Below, piece after piece: positions 35,467 through 45,401 of a stretch of DNA of 64,000 nt. The notes below the pieces were generated by a model. It did no database searches. It saw only the letters and a list, made by a program, of their open reading frames with translations, and was not told the DNA's origin. The position numbers were made by a program, and so were the translations under genes. Numbering within the stretch: the stretch's first letter is position 1; each line of letters starts with the position of its first letter. This DNA is from CAVVYW01 sp963752605 (GTDB lineage Bacteria; Actinomycetota; Thermoleophilia; Solirubrobacterales; 70-9). The stretch spans positions 124,001-188,000 of the forward strand of contig CAVVYW010000006.1 of assembly GCA_963752605.1 (NCBI GenBank). Reading direction: 5' to 3'.

Positions 35467-37181
35467 GGCGAGTCCCAGAACACCCTGCGCCCGTCCTGGC
35501 GCAGGAAGAGGTCGGTGCGGCCGCCCGGCGGCACGCCCGCGGCCTCGGCGATGTTGTAGGCGCCGAAGGCGGGGTTGCCGTGGTGCTGGCCGGGAGAGAG
35601 CAGCCTGCCCATCGCGTTGCCGACCTGGCCGGACTGGCAGTTGGGCGCCCCGTCGGTCCCGGTCGGCCCGTAGGGGTTGCCGTGCAGGATGGGCATCTCC
35701 CGCTCGTCGGCCGGGTCGGCCGGCACGGCCGCGGGTGAGGTCATCGCATTGTCGGGCAGCAGCGGATCGAAGCGGCCAGGAGCCGGCTCGCCTCCTCGCG
35801 GTGGGCCGGCAGGCGGGTGGACCCGCGGCGGCGGGTCGTAGAACTCAGAGAAGCGCCCGTCCATCTGGGAGCCCGAGTAGACCAGCGCGTGGTTGCGCGG
35901 GAAGTGATCGGGGGTGCTCAGGTTGGGGACGCCCGGGCCGATCAGGCGCTCGGCCAGGCCGAAGTCGGTCTGCCCGGCGAAGTGCTCGGGGAGGAACTGG
36001 AACCAGTAGTTCCAGAAATTGCACACCGTCTGCGCCGGGGCGATCTTCCCGCCCGCGCTGGCGGCCTCGTCGAGGAACGTCCCGAGCCTCTGGAGGCTGG
36101 TCAGCGTCGCGGTCTGACCGGCCTGGGCCCCGGGAGCCACCCTGCCGGCGTCCATCAGCTCCTCGAGCTCGACCATCGCTGCCTGTAGGTCCTTGTTCAT
36201 CTGAACCGTGCGGGGCAGCACCTTGGCGCCGCGGGAGATGGCGCTGTTCAGGATGGGCAGCGAGGAGCGCAGGTCGCGCACGCCGGGACGAAGCAGGCGG
36301 GAGAACTCGGCGAAGTCGTGGAGGAAGGGCACCTGCGCCGGCAGCGAGCGGATGCCGGTCTCGAGGGTCGGCGGCCCCTCCGAGATCGTGTCCCTGAGCG
36401 CCTCGGGGTCGGAGCTGATCGCCCCGAACGCGATCGCTCCCTGGGTGAAGAGCTCGGCGTTCTCAAACGCGACGGGAGCGACCAGGCGTGCCGCGTCGGC
36501 AAGCTCCGGGAAGAAGCGCTCCAGGAACGTGCTCGGGTCGGACAGCGCCCTGGCGACTGGCCGGAGGTTGGCGAACAGCGGGTTGAGCTTGCCGATCGCG
36601 AGGTTGAGGGACTCGCCGCGCCCGGCGAAGGCGCTGCCGAAGCCCTCCAGCACCTGGCGGCTCGACTCACGCGTCGGCGTGTCGAAGGTGTTGGCGATGT
36701 CGTCGAACTCGGTCTGGGCCTCCGCCTGCTCGACCGGCAGGGTGCCGCCCTCCGCCAGCTCGGAATCGCTGGTCCCCCTCGTGATCTCGAGGTACTTGAG
36801 CCCGAACGACGACCGATAGCGCACCCTCAGGGTCGAGTCCTCGGGGAGCGGCTTGGCGTCCTGGTCGAGCTTCAGGTTCAGCTTCGCGGCCGCCGTGGCG
36901 GAGCTGCCGCCGGCGGTCTGGCAACCGGTCGCTTGATCGAGCGGGATCGTCTCGATCGACTCGATGACGCCGGCCCGGGAGCCGCCGATCCGCACCTCGT
37001 TGTTCGGCGCCATCCTGGCCGCGTCGCACATCTCGGCCGAGACGCGGTAGACCGGCACGAAGGGGAGGCCGTTGTTGGCGTTGTAGGCGAGGAAGACCGC
37101 GACGATCACGATCAGCGTCGTGATCGCGCCGACCATCGTCGGCGATGCGGCAAGCGAGCTGGCTCTGCTGCGCCCGGTCAT
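35463..37181 (-). CDS. MCE family protein (third mce gene)
   Basis: About 572 residues. N-terminal helix (TLIVIVAVFLAYNAN), then an MCE domain in which VRIGGSRAGVIESI is the core strand pair, interrupted by a Gly/Ser-rich insert after TGCQTAGG. A helical region (170-380) and a long proline-rich tail with conserved HGNPYGPTG and an FWDSP end follow. I prefer the ATG at 37181 over 37247, which would overlap the previous gene by 32 nt; GAGG precedes 37181 by about 10 nt. The stop overlaps the next start (ATGA). Confidence 0.85.
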   Translation of the reverse strand: MTGRSRASSLAASPTMVGAITTLIVIVAVFLAYNANNGLPFVPVYRVSAEMCDAARMAPNNEVRIGGSRAGVIESIETIPLDQATGCQTAGGSSATAAAKLNLKLDQDAKPLPEDSTLRVRYRSSFGLKYLEITRGTSDSELAEGGTLPVEQAEAQTEFDDIANTFDTPTRESSRQVLEGFGSAFAGRGESLNLAIGKLNPLFANLRPVARALSDPSTFLERFFPELADAARLVAPVAFENAELFTQGAIAFGAISSDPEALRDTISEGPPTLETGIRSLPAQVPFLHDFAEFSRLLRPGVRDLRSSLPILNSAISRGAKVLPRTVQMNKDLQAAMVELEELMDAGRVAPGAQAGQTATLTSLQRLGTFLDEAASAGGKIAPAQTVCNFWNYWFQFLPEHFAGQTDFGLAERLIGPGVPNLSTPDHFPRNHALVYSGSQMDGRFSEFYDPPPRVHPPAGPPRGGEPAPGRFDPLLPDNAMTSPAAVPADPADEREMPILHGNPYGPTGTDGAPNCQSGQVGNAMGRLLSPGQHHGNPAFGAYNIAEAAGVPPGGRTDLFLRQDGRRVFWDSP

Positions 37182-37215
37182 CGCGGCGACCTCGTGCTTG
37201 TCGTCGTCAGCTCGA

Positions 37216-39169
37216 TCATGGGCCCAGGAGGAAGTCGAGGAGTCCATCGGAGGCCGCGCCGCTGCCGCTGCCGGTGCTGGACCCGCCGAGGCCGATGCCC
37301 TGGGTCACCTCGGGTGGCAGCGGCACGGTCGGCGGCAGGCCGAGCTTCTCGCGCAGCTTGTCGAGGTCCTCGATCGGCTTCTTGATCTTGTCGAGCGCGT
37401 CCTCGATCTCCTTCGGGGTGGGCTGCTTCTCCTGGGCGGTGGGGACTTCCCCGGCGCCCGGGCCCGGGGCAGCGCCCGAGAAGCCGGCCGCGCGGAATGC
37501 GTTGCTGTTCACGCAGATCGTCTCCCAGGTGCTCTGGTCCGGGCAGACCCCGCCGGCGTGCGGGGGCAGCAGGCCGGGCGAGCCCGGGGCGAACCCGCCG
37601 CCCGGGATGAGCTGGGTCAGGCCCTCGGTCGCCGGGTTGTCCGACATCGTTCCGGTGCTGAGGCCCGGCTGGTAGTCGCCGAGGATGGCGGCGCAGTGCA
37701 CGGCCCTCCTCGGGTCCTGCGTGTGGTCGTCGGCGTCCCCGACCACCCCGTTTTCGAACATCTCAGCTGTCGGCCAGCCGCCCGGGTCACCGGTCGCGGG
37801 GTCGGGCGGATGTCCGGGGTAGTAGTGGCCGCACGCCCCGTGGCCCTCCGACGCATCGGCGGCACCTACCAGGTGGATCTGGAGGGCATGGCCAGCACCG
37901 TCGAAGAGGTTGAGGCTGGCGGGCTGGACGTAGGCGTAGTTGAGCAGGCCCTCCATGCCGGTGTAGCCCGGGTTGCCGGGCGGCGACCCCGGGTCGACCT
38001 TGCAGCCGCGGGTCGCCGGTAGCCGCCACCGGATTGATGTCATGGGAGCCGGTGAGGGTGACGCCGAGCTTCTGGTTCAGGTCGCGGACGCGGCGGTCGG
38101 CCTCCCCAGGCTGCTCGCGCAGGTCATAGCGCGCGTCGCAGTCCTCCTCGACGGCGTTGGAGGGATCGTCGATGCTCTCGAGGAATCTCGCGATGACCTC
38201 AGCCGCCGGGGGCGCCTTCTGGGCGGTGACGTTGAGCTGCGCGATCTCCTCGACGGACTTCTTGACGGCGCGGTCGCCCACCTCGGCGGCGCCGCCGAGC
38301 GACTCGAGCGACACGCGCGAGGCGTCGTTGAACTTGGGCAGGTGCTTGCCGAGCTTGTTGAGGCCGGGGGCGGCGGCCCGGAGGTCGGTCAGCAGCGGGG
38401 TCTGCTGGCGCGCGAGGTTCCCGAGCTCCGTCATCACCGGCTTCAGCTCGAACAGGAAGTCGTCGAGCAGATCGAAGTTGCGCGCCAGGTCCTCGCGGCG
38501 CTCAGCCGAGATCCGGCCGGCATCCTCGGCCTCGTCGATGAAGCGAGCCACGTCCTCACGGCGGTCGGTGAGCTGCTGGAAGATCGCGTCCGAGTCCGCG
38601 TTCAGCTGGGCGATCGTGGTGTTCTGGCGGCCAAGGATCTTCAGGACCGCGCTCAACTCTCGGAGCGCCGGGGCCCCGGAGCGGATCGCGGCGTTGAGGT
38701 TCTCGGCGTTGCCGGTCAGGGCGGTGCCGAACTCGTTGATGATCAGCTGGAAGCGCCGCTTGAACGGCTCGCGAAGGACGTTGTTGACCAGGTCGCTCTG
38801 GACCGTGGTCTGGTTGCGCGCCGCCTCGATCGGACCCTCCAGCGGCTCGGGCGAAGTGCCGGGCTGGCAGTTGAGGAAGTACTCGGCGATCAGCGACTGG
38901 GGCTCGGAGGAGCAGCTCGCGTCGGCCTTCAGCTCAGGGAATTCCGGCTCCACCTCGAAGGTGACCAGCGCGGTCTTCTCCGCGGTGACGTCGAGGTCGG
39001 TGATCGTCCCGGCCTTGACGCCCGCAATCCGCAGCTCGGACCCCTCGACCACGCCGAAGGCGTTGAAGAGCTCGGCCTGGTAGGTCTTCTTGTCGGCGGC
39101 GCCCGCGACGGCGGCGAGCATCACACCACCCGCGGCGAGACAGCCGAGTATGAGCGCGATCCGCTTCAT
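37216..39169 (-). CDS. MCE family protein (second mce gene, frameshifted)
   Basis: About 650 residues after correction. It has a signal-like N-terminal helix (RIALILGCLAAGGVMLA), an MCE domain (GVVEGSELRIAGVKAGTITDL, about 35-110) and a long helical rod (150-340). The C-terminal domain lies in another frame from GNPGYTGMEGLLNYAYVQP on; one extra base near 38016-38017 interrupts the sequence after HDINPVAAT. The full span is 3n+1 long. The ATG at 39169 overlaps the stop of the first mce gene by 4 nt. The C-terminal Cys-rich part resembles those of the other Mce proteins here and ends in LLDFLLGP. Confidence 0.82.
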
Positions 39170-40722
39170 GGCGTCCCCGGGAGCGTTTGCGCGGGATCGC
39201 AGTCGAGGTTCGGCGTCCCGTCGATGTCCTGGTATGGATCGTCCTGGTAGTTCAGCTGGGAGGGCTCGGGCCCAGTGAGCCGCGAGCCGGTGACGTTGGC
39301 GCCGGGGCAGCGCTCGTCGTTGCCGATGAAGCCCAAGCCCAGACCGGTCAAGCCCAGGACCGGATCGAAGAGGGGATCGAAGGGACCTGGTCCCCCGATG
39401 ATGTCGAAGAAGGGCTGCCCCGCGACCACACCCGCCGGGGTGAAGGCGTTCATGGTGACGTTGATGCGCCCGATGCCGCCGATCCCGTCGGGGAAGCCGG
39501 AGTGGCTGAAGTCGTCGAACCACCCGGTGATGGCCTCCTCCGTTATGTAGGGCCGGAAGAAGATCAGCTGGTCCAACCCGCCGTCGTTCTGGGCGGGACC
39601 GGCGGGGCAGGCGGGGCAGTCGGGGCCGAGCGCCTTCGCCGACGCGGGGAGGGCGCCCTCGCGCGAGGCGCCGTTCCGCGTCACCGGACCGGCGCCGATC
39701 AACGCCAGCGGGTCCTGGAGCTGGGTCAGCTCAATCAGGTCGTTGTCGCCGCCCTTCCGGCGGACGATCGAGTCGAGGCCCTTGATCGTCGGGACCGAGT
39801 CGCGCGCAAAGCCGCGCAGCCGCCGGACGAACGGCTTCAGCTTCCTCGCAACCGGACGGGAGGCATCGACCAGCGGGTCGACGTCGTCCAGGGCAGAGCG
39901 GAGGTTGACGGCGGTGGTGTTGAACTGGCGCATGAAGTCGGGGAGCTGACCGATCGCCGATGCGAGCTCCGCCTCCCTGCGGCCGATCGCACCGAAGGCC
40001 TGGTCGATGTTTCCGATCAGCGCCTCGATGTCTCCGGGCCGGGAGGCCAGGGCCCCGGTCAGCGAAGCCGAGTCCACCAGCAGCGACTCGAGGGCGGCCT
40101 GATCGGAGTTGAGTTCCCCGAACACTCGACGTGAGGTTGAGAGGAAGGGATTGAGGTAATAGAAGCCCTTGTTCGCTTGGGGGCCCACCCCGTCATAGGC
40201 CGTGGCGAATCCCTTGATCACCGACTTCAGGCTGTCAATGGTCTTCTTGTTCAGGGTGTTGAAGAGCTGATCGAGGTCCACCTCGGAGGTGGTGTCGACC
40301 TGCTCGATCGCCCCGCCGGACTCGATCGTCGCCGGCTCATCGCCGGCGACCCCACGGGTCGCATCGTCACTCCCCTGGTCGGCGGGGAGGTTGAGATCGA
40401 CGTAGCGGTTGGCGATCCCGGAGAGCGACTGCGAGCGGATGGTGGCGTGGGTGCCCTGGGGCAACGGGGTGTAGGAGTCGTCGCTGATCTCCAGCTTCAC
40501 CAGCGCCTGGCCGTCGTCCGCCAGCGTGATCTCCTTGACGGAGCCGACGGGGACACCGGCGATGTTCACGTTGTTGCCGGTGACGAGCTGGCTCGCGTTC
40601 TCGAACTTCGCGGTGATGGTGTAGGCGGAGCCGCCCCCGGCCAGGAGCAGCAGGACGACGATCCCCGCACCGATCAGGGCGAGAACCGCTGCAATCCGTC
40701 CTACAACGCTTGAAGTTGGCAT
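39166..40722 (-). CDS. MCE family protein (first mce gene)
   Basis: A 518-residue Mce protein: N-terminal helix (about 9-30), MCE domain (ASQLVTGNNVNIAGVPVGSVK, about 40-120) and a helical region with Ala/Leu/Asp repeats (150-340). The Pro/Gly-rich C-terminal part ends in a Cys-containing segment. It is the first gene of the operon; AGGAGG lies only 1 nt from the ATG at 40722, an unusually short spacing, but no better start exists downstream. No YrbE/MlaE permease gene precedes it, unlike classical mce loci. A 10-bp palindrome lies about 75 nt upstream. Confidence 0.88.
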   Translation of the reverse strand: MPTSSVVGRIAAVLALIGAGIVVLLLLAGGGSAYTITAKFENASQLVTGNNVNIAGVPVGSVKEITLADDGQALVKLEISDDSYTPLPQGTHATIRSQSLSGIANRYVDLNLPADQGSDDATRGVAGDEPATIESGGAIEQVDTTSEVDLDQLFNTLNKKTIDSLKSVIKGFATAYDGVGPQANKGFYYLNPFLSTSRRVFGELNSDQAALESLLVDSASLTGALASRPGDIEALIGNIDQAFGAIGRREAELASAIGQLPDFMRQFNTTAVNLRSALDDVDPLVDASRPVARKLKPFVRRLRGFARDSVPTIKGLDSIVRRKGGDNDLIELTQLQDPLALIGAGPVTRNGASREGALPASAKALGPDCPACPAGPAQNDGGLDQLIFFRPYITEEAITGWFDDFSHSGFPDGIGGIGRINVTMNAFTPAGVVAGQPFFDIIGGPGPFDPLFDPVLGLTGLGLGFIGNDERCPGANVTGSRLTGPEPSQLNYQDDPYQDIDGTPNLDCDPAQTLPGTP

Positions 40723-40797
40723 TCCTCCTGAGCTACCCCGTTGAAGCTCCCGCGCCCGTCACACCCCTGTGCCGTGCGCGACTCGTCAGTCCATGCG

Positions 40798-40807
40798 TGA
40801 CTAGTCA
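40798..40807. promoter_or_regulatory. Palindrome upstream of the mce operon
   Basis: TGACTAGTCA is a perfect 10-bp palindrome, flanked by ATGCG on the right and ATGCG on the left. It lies in the 190-bp gap between the tetR 3' end and the first mce gene, which must hold the mce promoter. A regulator site is plausible but unproven. Confidence 0.4.
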
Positions 40808-40914
40808 TGCGATTCTGCCTCGCACGCACGGCCGTGTCAACGGGGAACCGTCGCCTGCAAGGGCCGAATTCCCATGGGCAAGCCGAATCCGGCCTATCCA
40901 CCTTTGAGTTGACG

Positions 40915-41613
40915 TTAAGAGGCGCGGGGGGTGCCTACGGCCGTGGAGCGCGCCGGCCGCAGCTGGTCCGCGGGAATCACCCTGGGATAGAGCGCGGCGG
41001 TCCAAACCGGTGCCAGCGCTCGCACCACCTCGCCGGGCTTTCGCTCCGCCCGCGCGAGGTGGATGTAGCAGCAGCGCTCCACCATCCAGACGAGGCTCTC
41101 GGCGGTCGGCTCCGGCTTCAATGAAGTGGGGATCCGCCCCGCGGCCTGCTCCGCGTAGACATGCTCGGCCGTCGCATCGATGAAGCGCTGGACGATCCTC
41201 AGCCAGAACTCGCGGACGTCGTCGTCGTAGGTCGAGACCTCCGTCGCCACCCGCAGCACCCCCGCATGCTTCGCGTAGACGGAGACGACGCCCTCGATCG
41301 CCACCCGCACCTGCTGGGCCGGCGGCCCCTCCCCGTGCCACCAGCGATCGGCCATCCGGTAGAGCTCCTCGGCGACCTCTTCGACGGCGGCGAGCAGCAG
41401 GTCGCTCTTGTCGCGGAAGTGGGTGTAGAAGGCGCTGCGGGAGAGACCGGCGGCGCTGGCGATCTCGTCCACCGACAGATCCCGGAACGGCCCGCGCTCC
41501 GCGAGCTCGAGCGCCGAGCTGACGATCCGGGCCCGGACCTCGTCGCGGCGTTGGCGGCGGGAGGTCCTGGCTCCGGTGGCGCGGGGGGCCGCCGGCTTGG
41601 TGGACGTCGCCAT
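40915..41613 (-). CDS. TetR family transcriptional regulator
   Basis: A 232-residue TetR protein. The helix-turn-helix is in VDEIASAAGLSRSAFYTHFRDKSDLL (about residues 45-75). The ligand-binding domain follows with aromatic and Trp residues (REFWLRIVQRF, MVERCCYIHLAR). The N-terminus is basic (TGARTSRRQRRDEVRA). The ATG at 41613 is preferred; the longer frame crosses the operator. It is divergent from the R2lox gene with a perfect palindrome in between. The same pairing is known in Mycobacterium tuberculosis (Rv0232-Rv0233), which supports regulation of R2lox. Control of the downstream mce operon is also possible. Confidence 0.88.
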   Translation of the reverse strand: MATSTKPAAPRATGARTSRRQRRDEVRARIVSSALELAERGPFRDLSVDEIASAAGLSRSAFYTHFRDKSDLLLAAVEEVAEELYRMADRWWHGEGPPAQQVRVAIEGVVSVYAKHAGVLRVATEVSTYDDDVREFWLRIVQRFIDATAEHVYAEQAAGRIPTSLKPEPTAESLVWMVERCCYIHLARAERKPGEVVRALAPVWTAALYPRVIPADQLRPARSTAVGTPRAS

Positions 41614-41631
41614 GGTCGAATCGTAACGGCC

Positions 41632-41652
41632 TGTCAGACATGTTGTCTGACA
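41632..41652. promoter_or_regulatory. Perfect 21-bp palindromic operator between tetR and R2lox
   Basis: TGTCAGACA-TGT-TGTCTGACA: perfect 9-bp arms with a 3-bp centre. It sits between the tetR start (41613, minus) and the R2lox start (41718, plus), the expected place for a TetR operator. Two inverted copies of GTTACG(A/G)TTC flank it (41618-41627 and 41669-41678) and may be promoter elements. Confidence 0.7.
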
Positions 41653-41717
41653 AGCTGTCGGCGAAGGTGTTACGGTTCCGCGACCCGCCGGCGGAACAAC
41701 GGAGAGGAGCGATCGAG

Positions 41718-42629
41718 ATGGCGCAGACACTCGAGCAGATGGCGATGCAGGGCGACCCCGGGACCCTCGCCAGCGAGGAGCAGGCCTCCAGGATCCAGCT
41801 CCTCGATCCGCAGCAGCTCTACCAGCTCTGGGAGAAGCAGCACTGGCTCTCCCACGAGATCGACTTCGCAAAGGACATCTCCGACTGGGAGAACCTGACC
41901 GACGAGGAGCGGGAGTGGTTCGTCTGGGGCCTCGCTTCCTTCTTCATCGGCGAGGAGCGGGTGACCACCCAGTTCTCCGGCCTCGTGATGGCCTATGAGG
42001 ACGAGAGCGAGGAGGCCTTCCTCACCACCCAGCAGGTTGACGAGGCCCGTCACAGCCAGTTCTTCGACCGCTTCTACCGCGAGGTGATCGGGATCGACGG
42101 GACGTGGGATGAGCGCCTCGGCCGCGTGCGGGAGGAGCTCAACGACGCCTTCGTGAAGCTGTTCGACGAGGTCCTGGTCGAGTCGAACCAGCGCCTGATC
42201 CAGGACCCCCAGGACCCGCAGGCGAAGGTCGATTTCGTCACGACCTACCACATGGTGATCGAGGGGACCCTGGCGCTGACCGGGCAGAACTTCATCACCG
42301 ACTACCTGGAGCGCAACGAGAAGCTGCCCGGGTTCGTCGAGGGGTTCAAGAAGGTGGCCCGCGACGAGCACCGCCACGTGGCCTACGGGACCTGGTTCCT
42401 GAAGGAGAAGTGCGGCGGCGACGAGGCCAACGCGGAGCTGATGCGCTCGCGGCTGCAGGAGCTGCTGCCGGTCGCCAGCGGTGTGCTCGTGCCGAAGGGC
42501 GCCGATCCCGAGAACTGGACCCTGCTCGACTACAGCTCCGAGGAGGTCAACACCTTCGCGTTCAACGCCCTCGCCCGCCGGCTGAAGGCGATCGGAGTGC
42601 CGCTGGTCGCGGAGGGCGTGCCCGCCTAG
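41718..42629 (+). CDS. R2-like ligand-binding oxidase (R2lox)
   Basis: A 303-residue ferritin-like di-metal protein. The putative metal ligands are Glu79 (GEERV), Glu109 and His112 (EARH), Glu182 (VIEGT), Glu217 and His220 (EHRH). The residues that form the Val-Tyr ether cross-link in R2lox are in register: Val82, three residues after the first ligand, and Tyr177, five before Glu182. This distinguishes it from ribonucleotide reductase R2. The family uses a Mn/Fe centre and binds a fatty-acid-like ligand. The ATG at 41718 has GGAGAGGAG upstream. It is divergent from tetR across a palindrome and convergent with a small coiled-coil gene. Confidence 0.85.
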   Translation: MAQTLEQMAMQGDPGTLASEEQASRIQLLDPQQLYQLWEKQHWLSHEIDFAKDISDWENLTDEEREWFVWGLASFFIGEERVTTQFSGLVMAYEDESEEAFLTTQQVDEARHSQFFDRFYREVIGIDGTWDERLGRVREELNDAFVKLFDEVLVESNQRLIQDPQDPQAKVDFVTTYHMVIEGTLALTGQNFITDYLERNEKLPGFVEGFKKVARDEHRHVAYGTWFLKEKCGGDEANAELMRSRLQELLPVASGVLVPKGADPENWTLLDYSSEEVNTFAFNALARRLKAIGVPLVAEGVPA

Positions 42630-43084
42630 GGCTGCTTCTCAGGCGTCGTGGTCGTGGTCGTGGTGTCGGTCGGGGTGGTCGTGGTTGGGGTCGCATCGGC
42701 GCCCGACTGAAGGGCGGTGACGCTCTTGTTGATCGCCTCCGTCCGCTTCTCCAGGGTCTGGAGCCGCACGTCCAGGTCGTTGACCCGGGTCGAGAGAGCC
42801 TGGGTCGTCTTGGTGGAGGACCCGGTGGCCTGCTGGATCCCCTCCAGATCGCTCTTCAGCCCGGTCAAGTCGTCCTGCAGGGACTCGACTTCGTCGCTGG
42901 TCGCGGCGTCGTTGGAGGCCTGGAGAGCCATCACCAGCGCGACCGCCGCGATGACGAGAGCGGCGATCGCCGCCCCGGGCACAGCTATCTTCTTCCAGTC
43001 CCTGGACTCCGTCGGCTGCTCGGCCGTCGCCGTCTCGACCGTTTCCGACTCGGTTGGCTTCTCACCCTCCCCCACGGCGGCCAT
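42626..43084 (-). CDS. Small membrane-anchored coiled-coil protein with Thr-rich tail
   Basis: A 152-residue hypothetical protein. The acidic N-terminus (1-40) is followed by one hydrophobic helix (about 45-68: AAIAALVIAAVALVMAL), then a coiled coil with heptads (ESLQDDLTGLKSDLEGI, RVNDLDVRLQTLEKR) and a Thr/Pro-rich tail at the end. The topology suggests an anchor with an extracytoplasmic coiled coil. Function unknown. Its stop overlaps that of R2lox, and its ATG lies 30 nt from the divergent GMC gene. Confidence 0.7.
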   Translation of the reverse strand: MAAVGEGEKPTESETVETATAEQPTESRDWKKIAVPGAAIAALVIAAVALVMALQASNDAATSDEVESLQDDLTGLKSDLEGIQQATGSSTKTTQALSTRVNDLDVRLQTLEKRTEAINKSVTALQSGADATPTTTTPTDTTTTTTTPEKQP

Positions 43085-44735
43085 CGTATCTCGGCGGGCC
43101 TCTACGCTGCTGCCATGAACGACGCCGGGTCCAGGGACGGATTCGACTACGACTGGATCGTGATCGGGTCGGGCTTCGGCGGCTCGGTCTCTGCGCTGCG
43201 CCTGGCCGAGAAGGGCTACCGCGTGGCGGTCCTCGAGTGCGGGCGCCGCTACCGCGACGAGGACTTCGCCAAGACGGCCTGGAACTTCCGGCGCTACTTC
43301 TGGATGCCCAAGCTCGGCATGCGGGGGATCTTCCGGATGTCCGTCTTCAAGGACGTCTTCGTCGTCTCCGGCTCCGGTGTCGGCGGCGGGAGCCTCGGCT
43401 ACGCCAATACCCTCTATCGCCCCCGGGAGGGGTTCTTCCGCGACCCGCAGTGGGCCGGGATGGCGCCCTGGGAGGAGGAGCTTCGCCCCCATTATGAGAC
43501 CGCGGAGCGGATGCTCGGTGTCGTGCCCTACGACCAGGAGGGGCCCGCCGACCAGCTGCTGCGCGAGTACGCGGAGGCGACCGGTGTCGGCGACAGCTTC
43601 AAGGTGCCGAACGTCGGCGTCTTCTTCGGCGAGCCGGGGCGCGAGGTCGACGATCCCTACTTCGGCGGCGAGGGACCCCGCCGCACCGGATGCATCCGCT
43701 GCGGCAACTGCATGATCGGCTGCCCCCACGGCGCCAAGAACACCCTCGTCAAGAACTACCTCTGGTTCGCGGAGAAGCTCGGCGTCGAGGTGATCCCGGA
43801 GCGGATGGTCACCGACGTCTCCCCACTCGGTAGACAGGACGGAGCGGACGGCTACGCGGTCACGAGCCAGCGCTCCGGCGCCTGGGTGCGCCGCCGGCGG
43901 AGCACCCTCACCGCTCGGGGCGTGGTGCTGGCCGCCGGAGCGCTGGGGACCAACAAGCTGCTGGCCGAGTGCGGCCACCGGGGCTCGCTCCCGCGGCTCT
44001 CCGAGCGGGTGGGCGACGTCGTTCGCACGAACTCGGAGTCGATCCAGGCGGTCACCGCCCCGGACGACAGCCGCGACTTCGCCAAGTCCGTGGCGATCAC
44101 CTCGAGCATCTATCCCGATCCGGACACGCACATCGAGGTCGTCACCTACGGGCACGGCGGCGACCCGATGAGCACGCTCTTCTCGGCCCAGGCCTCGCCC
44201 GGGCGGCGGCTGACCAGGCCGTTCCGCTGGCTCGCGGCGATGCTGCGCCACCCGCTGCGGACGCTGCGGCTGCTCTGGCCGTTCGGCTGGTCGAGGCGGA
44301 CGGTGATCCTGCTGGTGATGCAGACCACCGACGCGGCGATGCGGCTGGTCGCCAAGCGCAGGCTGTTCGGCCGCGGCATCCGGCTCCAGACCGAGCAGGA
44401 CCCCGACCGGCCCAATCCCACCTACATACCGGCCGCGTACGAGGCCGCCGAATGGTTCGCCGAGCGGATCGGCGGCGTGCCCCAATCCGGGATCACGGAG
44501 TCGATCGCCGAGATCCCGACCACCGCCCACATCCTGGGCGGCGCGGTGATGGGCGCCGATCCCGGCCGAGGCGTCGTGGACGCCTCGAACCGGGTGTTCG
44601 GCTACGAGAACCTGCTGGTCTGCGACGGCGCGGCGGTGCCGGCCAATCCCGGCGTCAACCCGTCACTGACCATCACGGCGCTCGCCGAGCGCGCGATGTC
44701 AAAGGTGCCGCCGGCGCCTGAATCGGTCGCGGGAG

Positions 44736-45341
<606 letters not shown>

Positions 45342-45360
45342 CTGGCCTCCTTGGAAGGTG

Positions 45361-45401
45361 ATCGCTAGGGGTGTGAACTCTCGCGTCCCTAATCTAGCGA
45401 T
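45361..45401. repeat. Inverted repeat between sodA and the VTT gene
   Basis: ATCGCTAG at 45361-45368 and CTAGCGAT at 45394-45401 form perfect 8-bp arms, with a further GGG/CCC pair inside. It spans the divergent promoter region and touches the VTT start codon. A regulator site is possible. Confidence 0.4.

Noticed and set aside
41718..42629. Ribonucleotide reductase beta subunit (nrdB)
   Set aside because: The metal ligands and the Val/Tyr pair spacing match R2lox, the sequence is shorter than NrdB, and no nrdA is nearby.
42626..42700. Simple repeat or CRISPR-like array (runs of gtcgtggtc)
   Set aside because: It is the Thr-rich C-terminal tail of a coding sequence read on the other strand; no repeat-spacer pattern.
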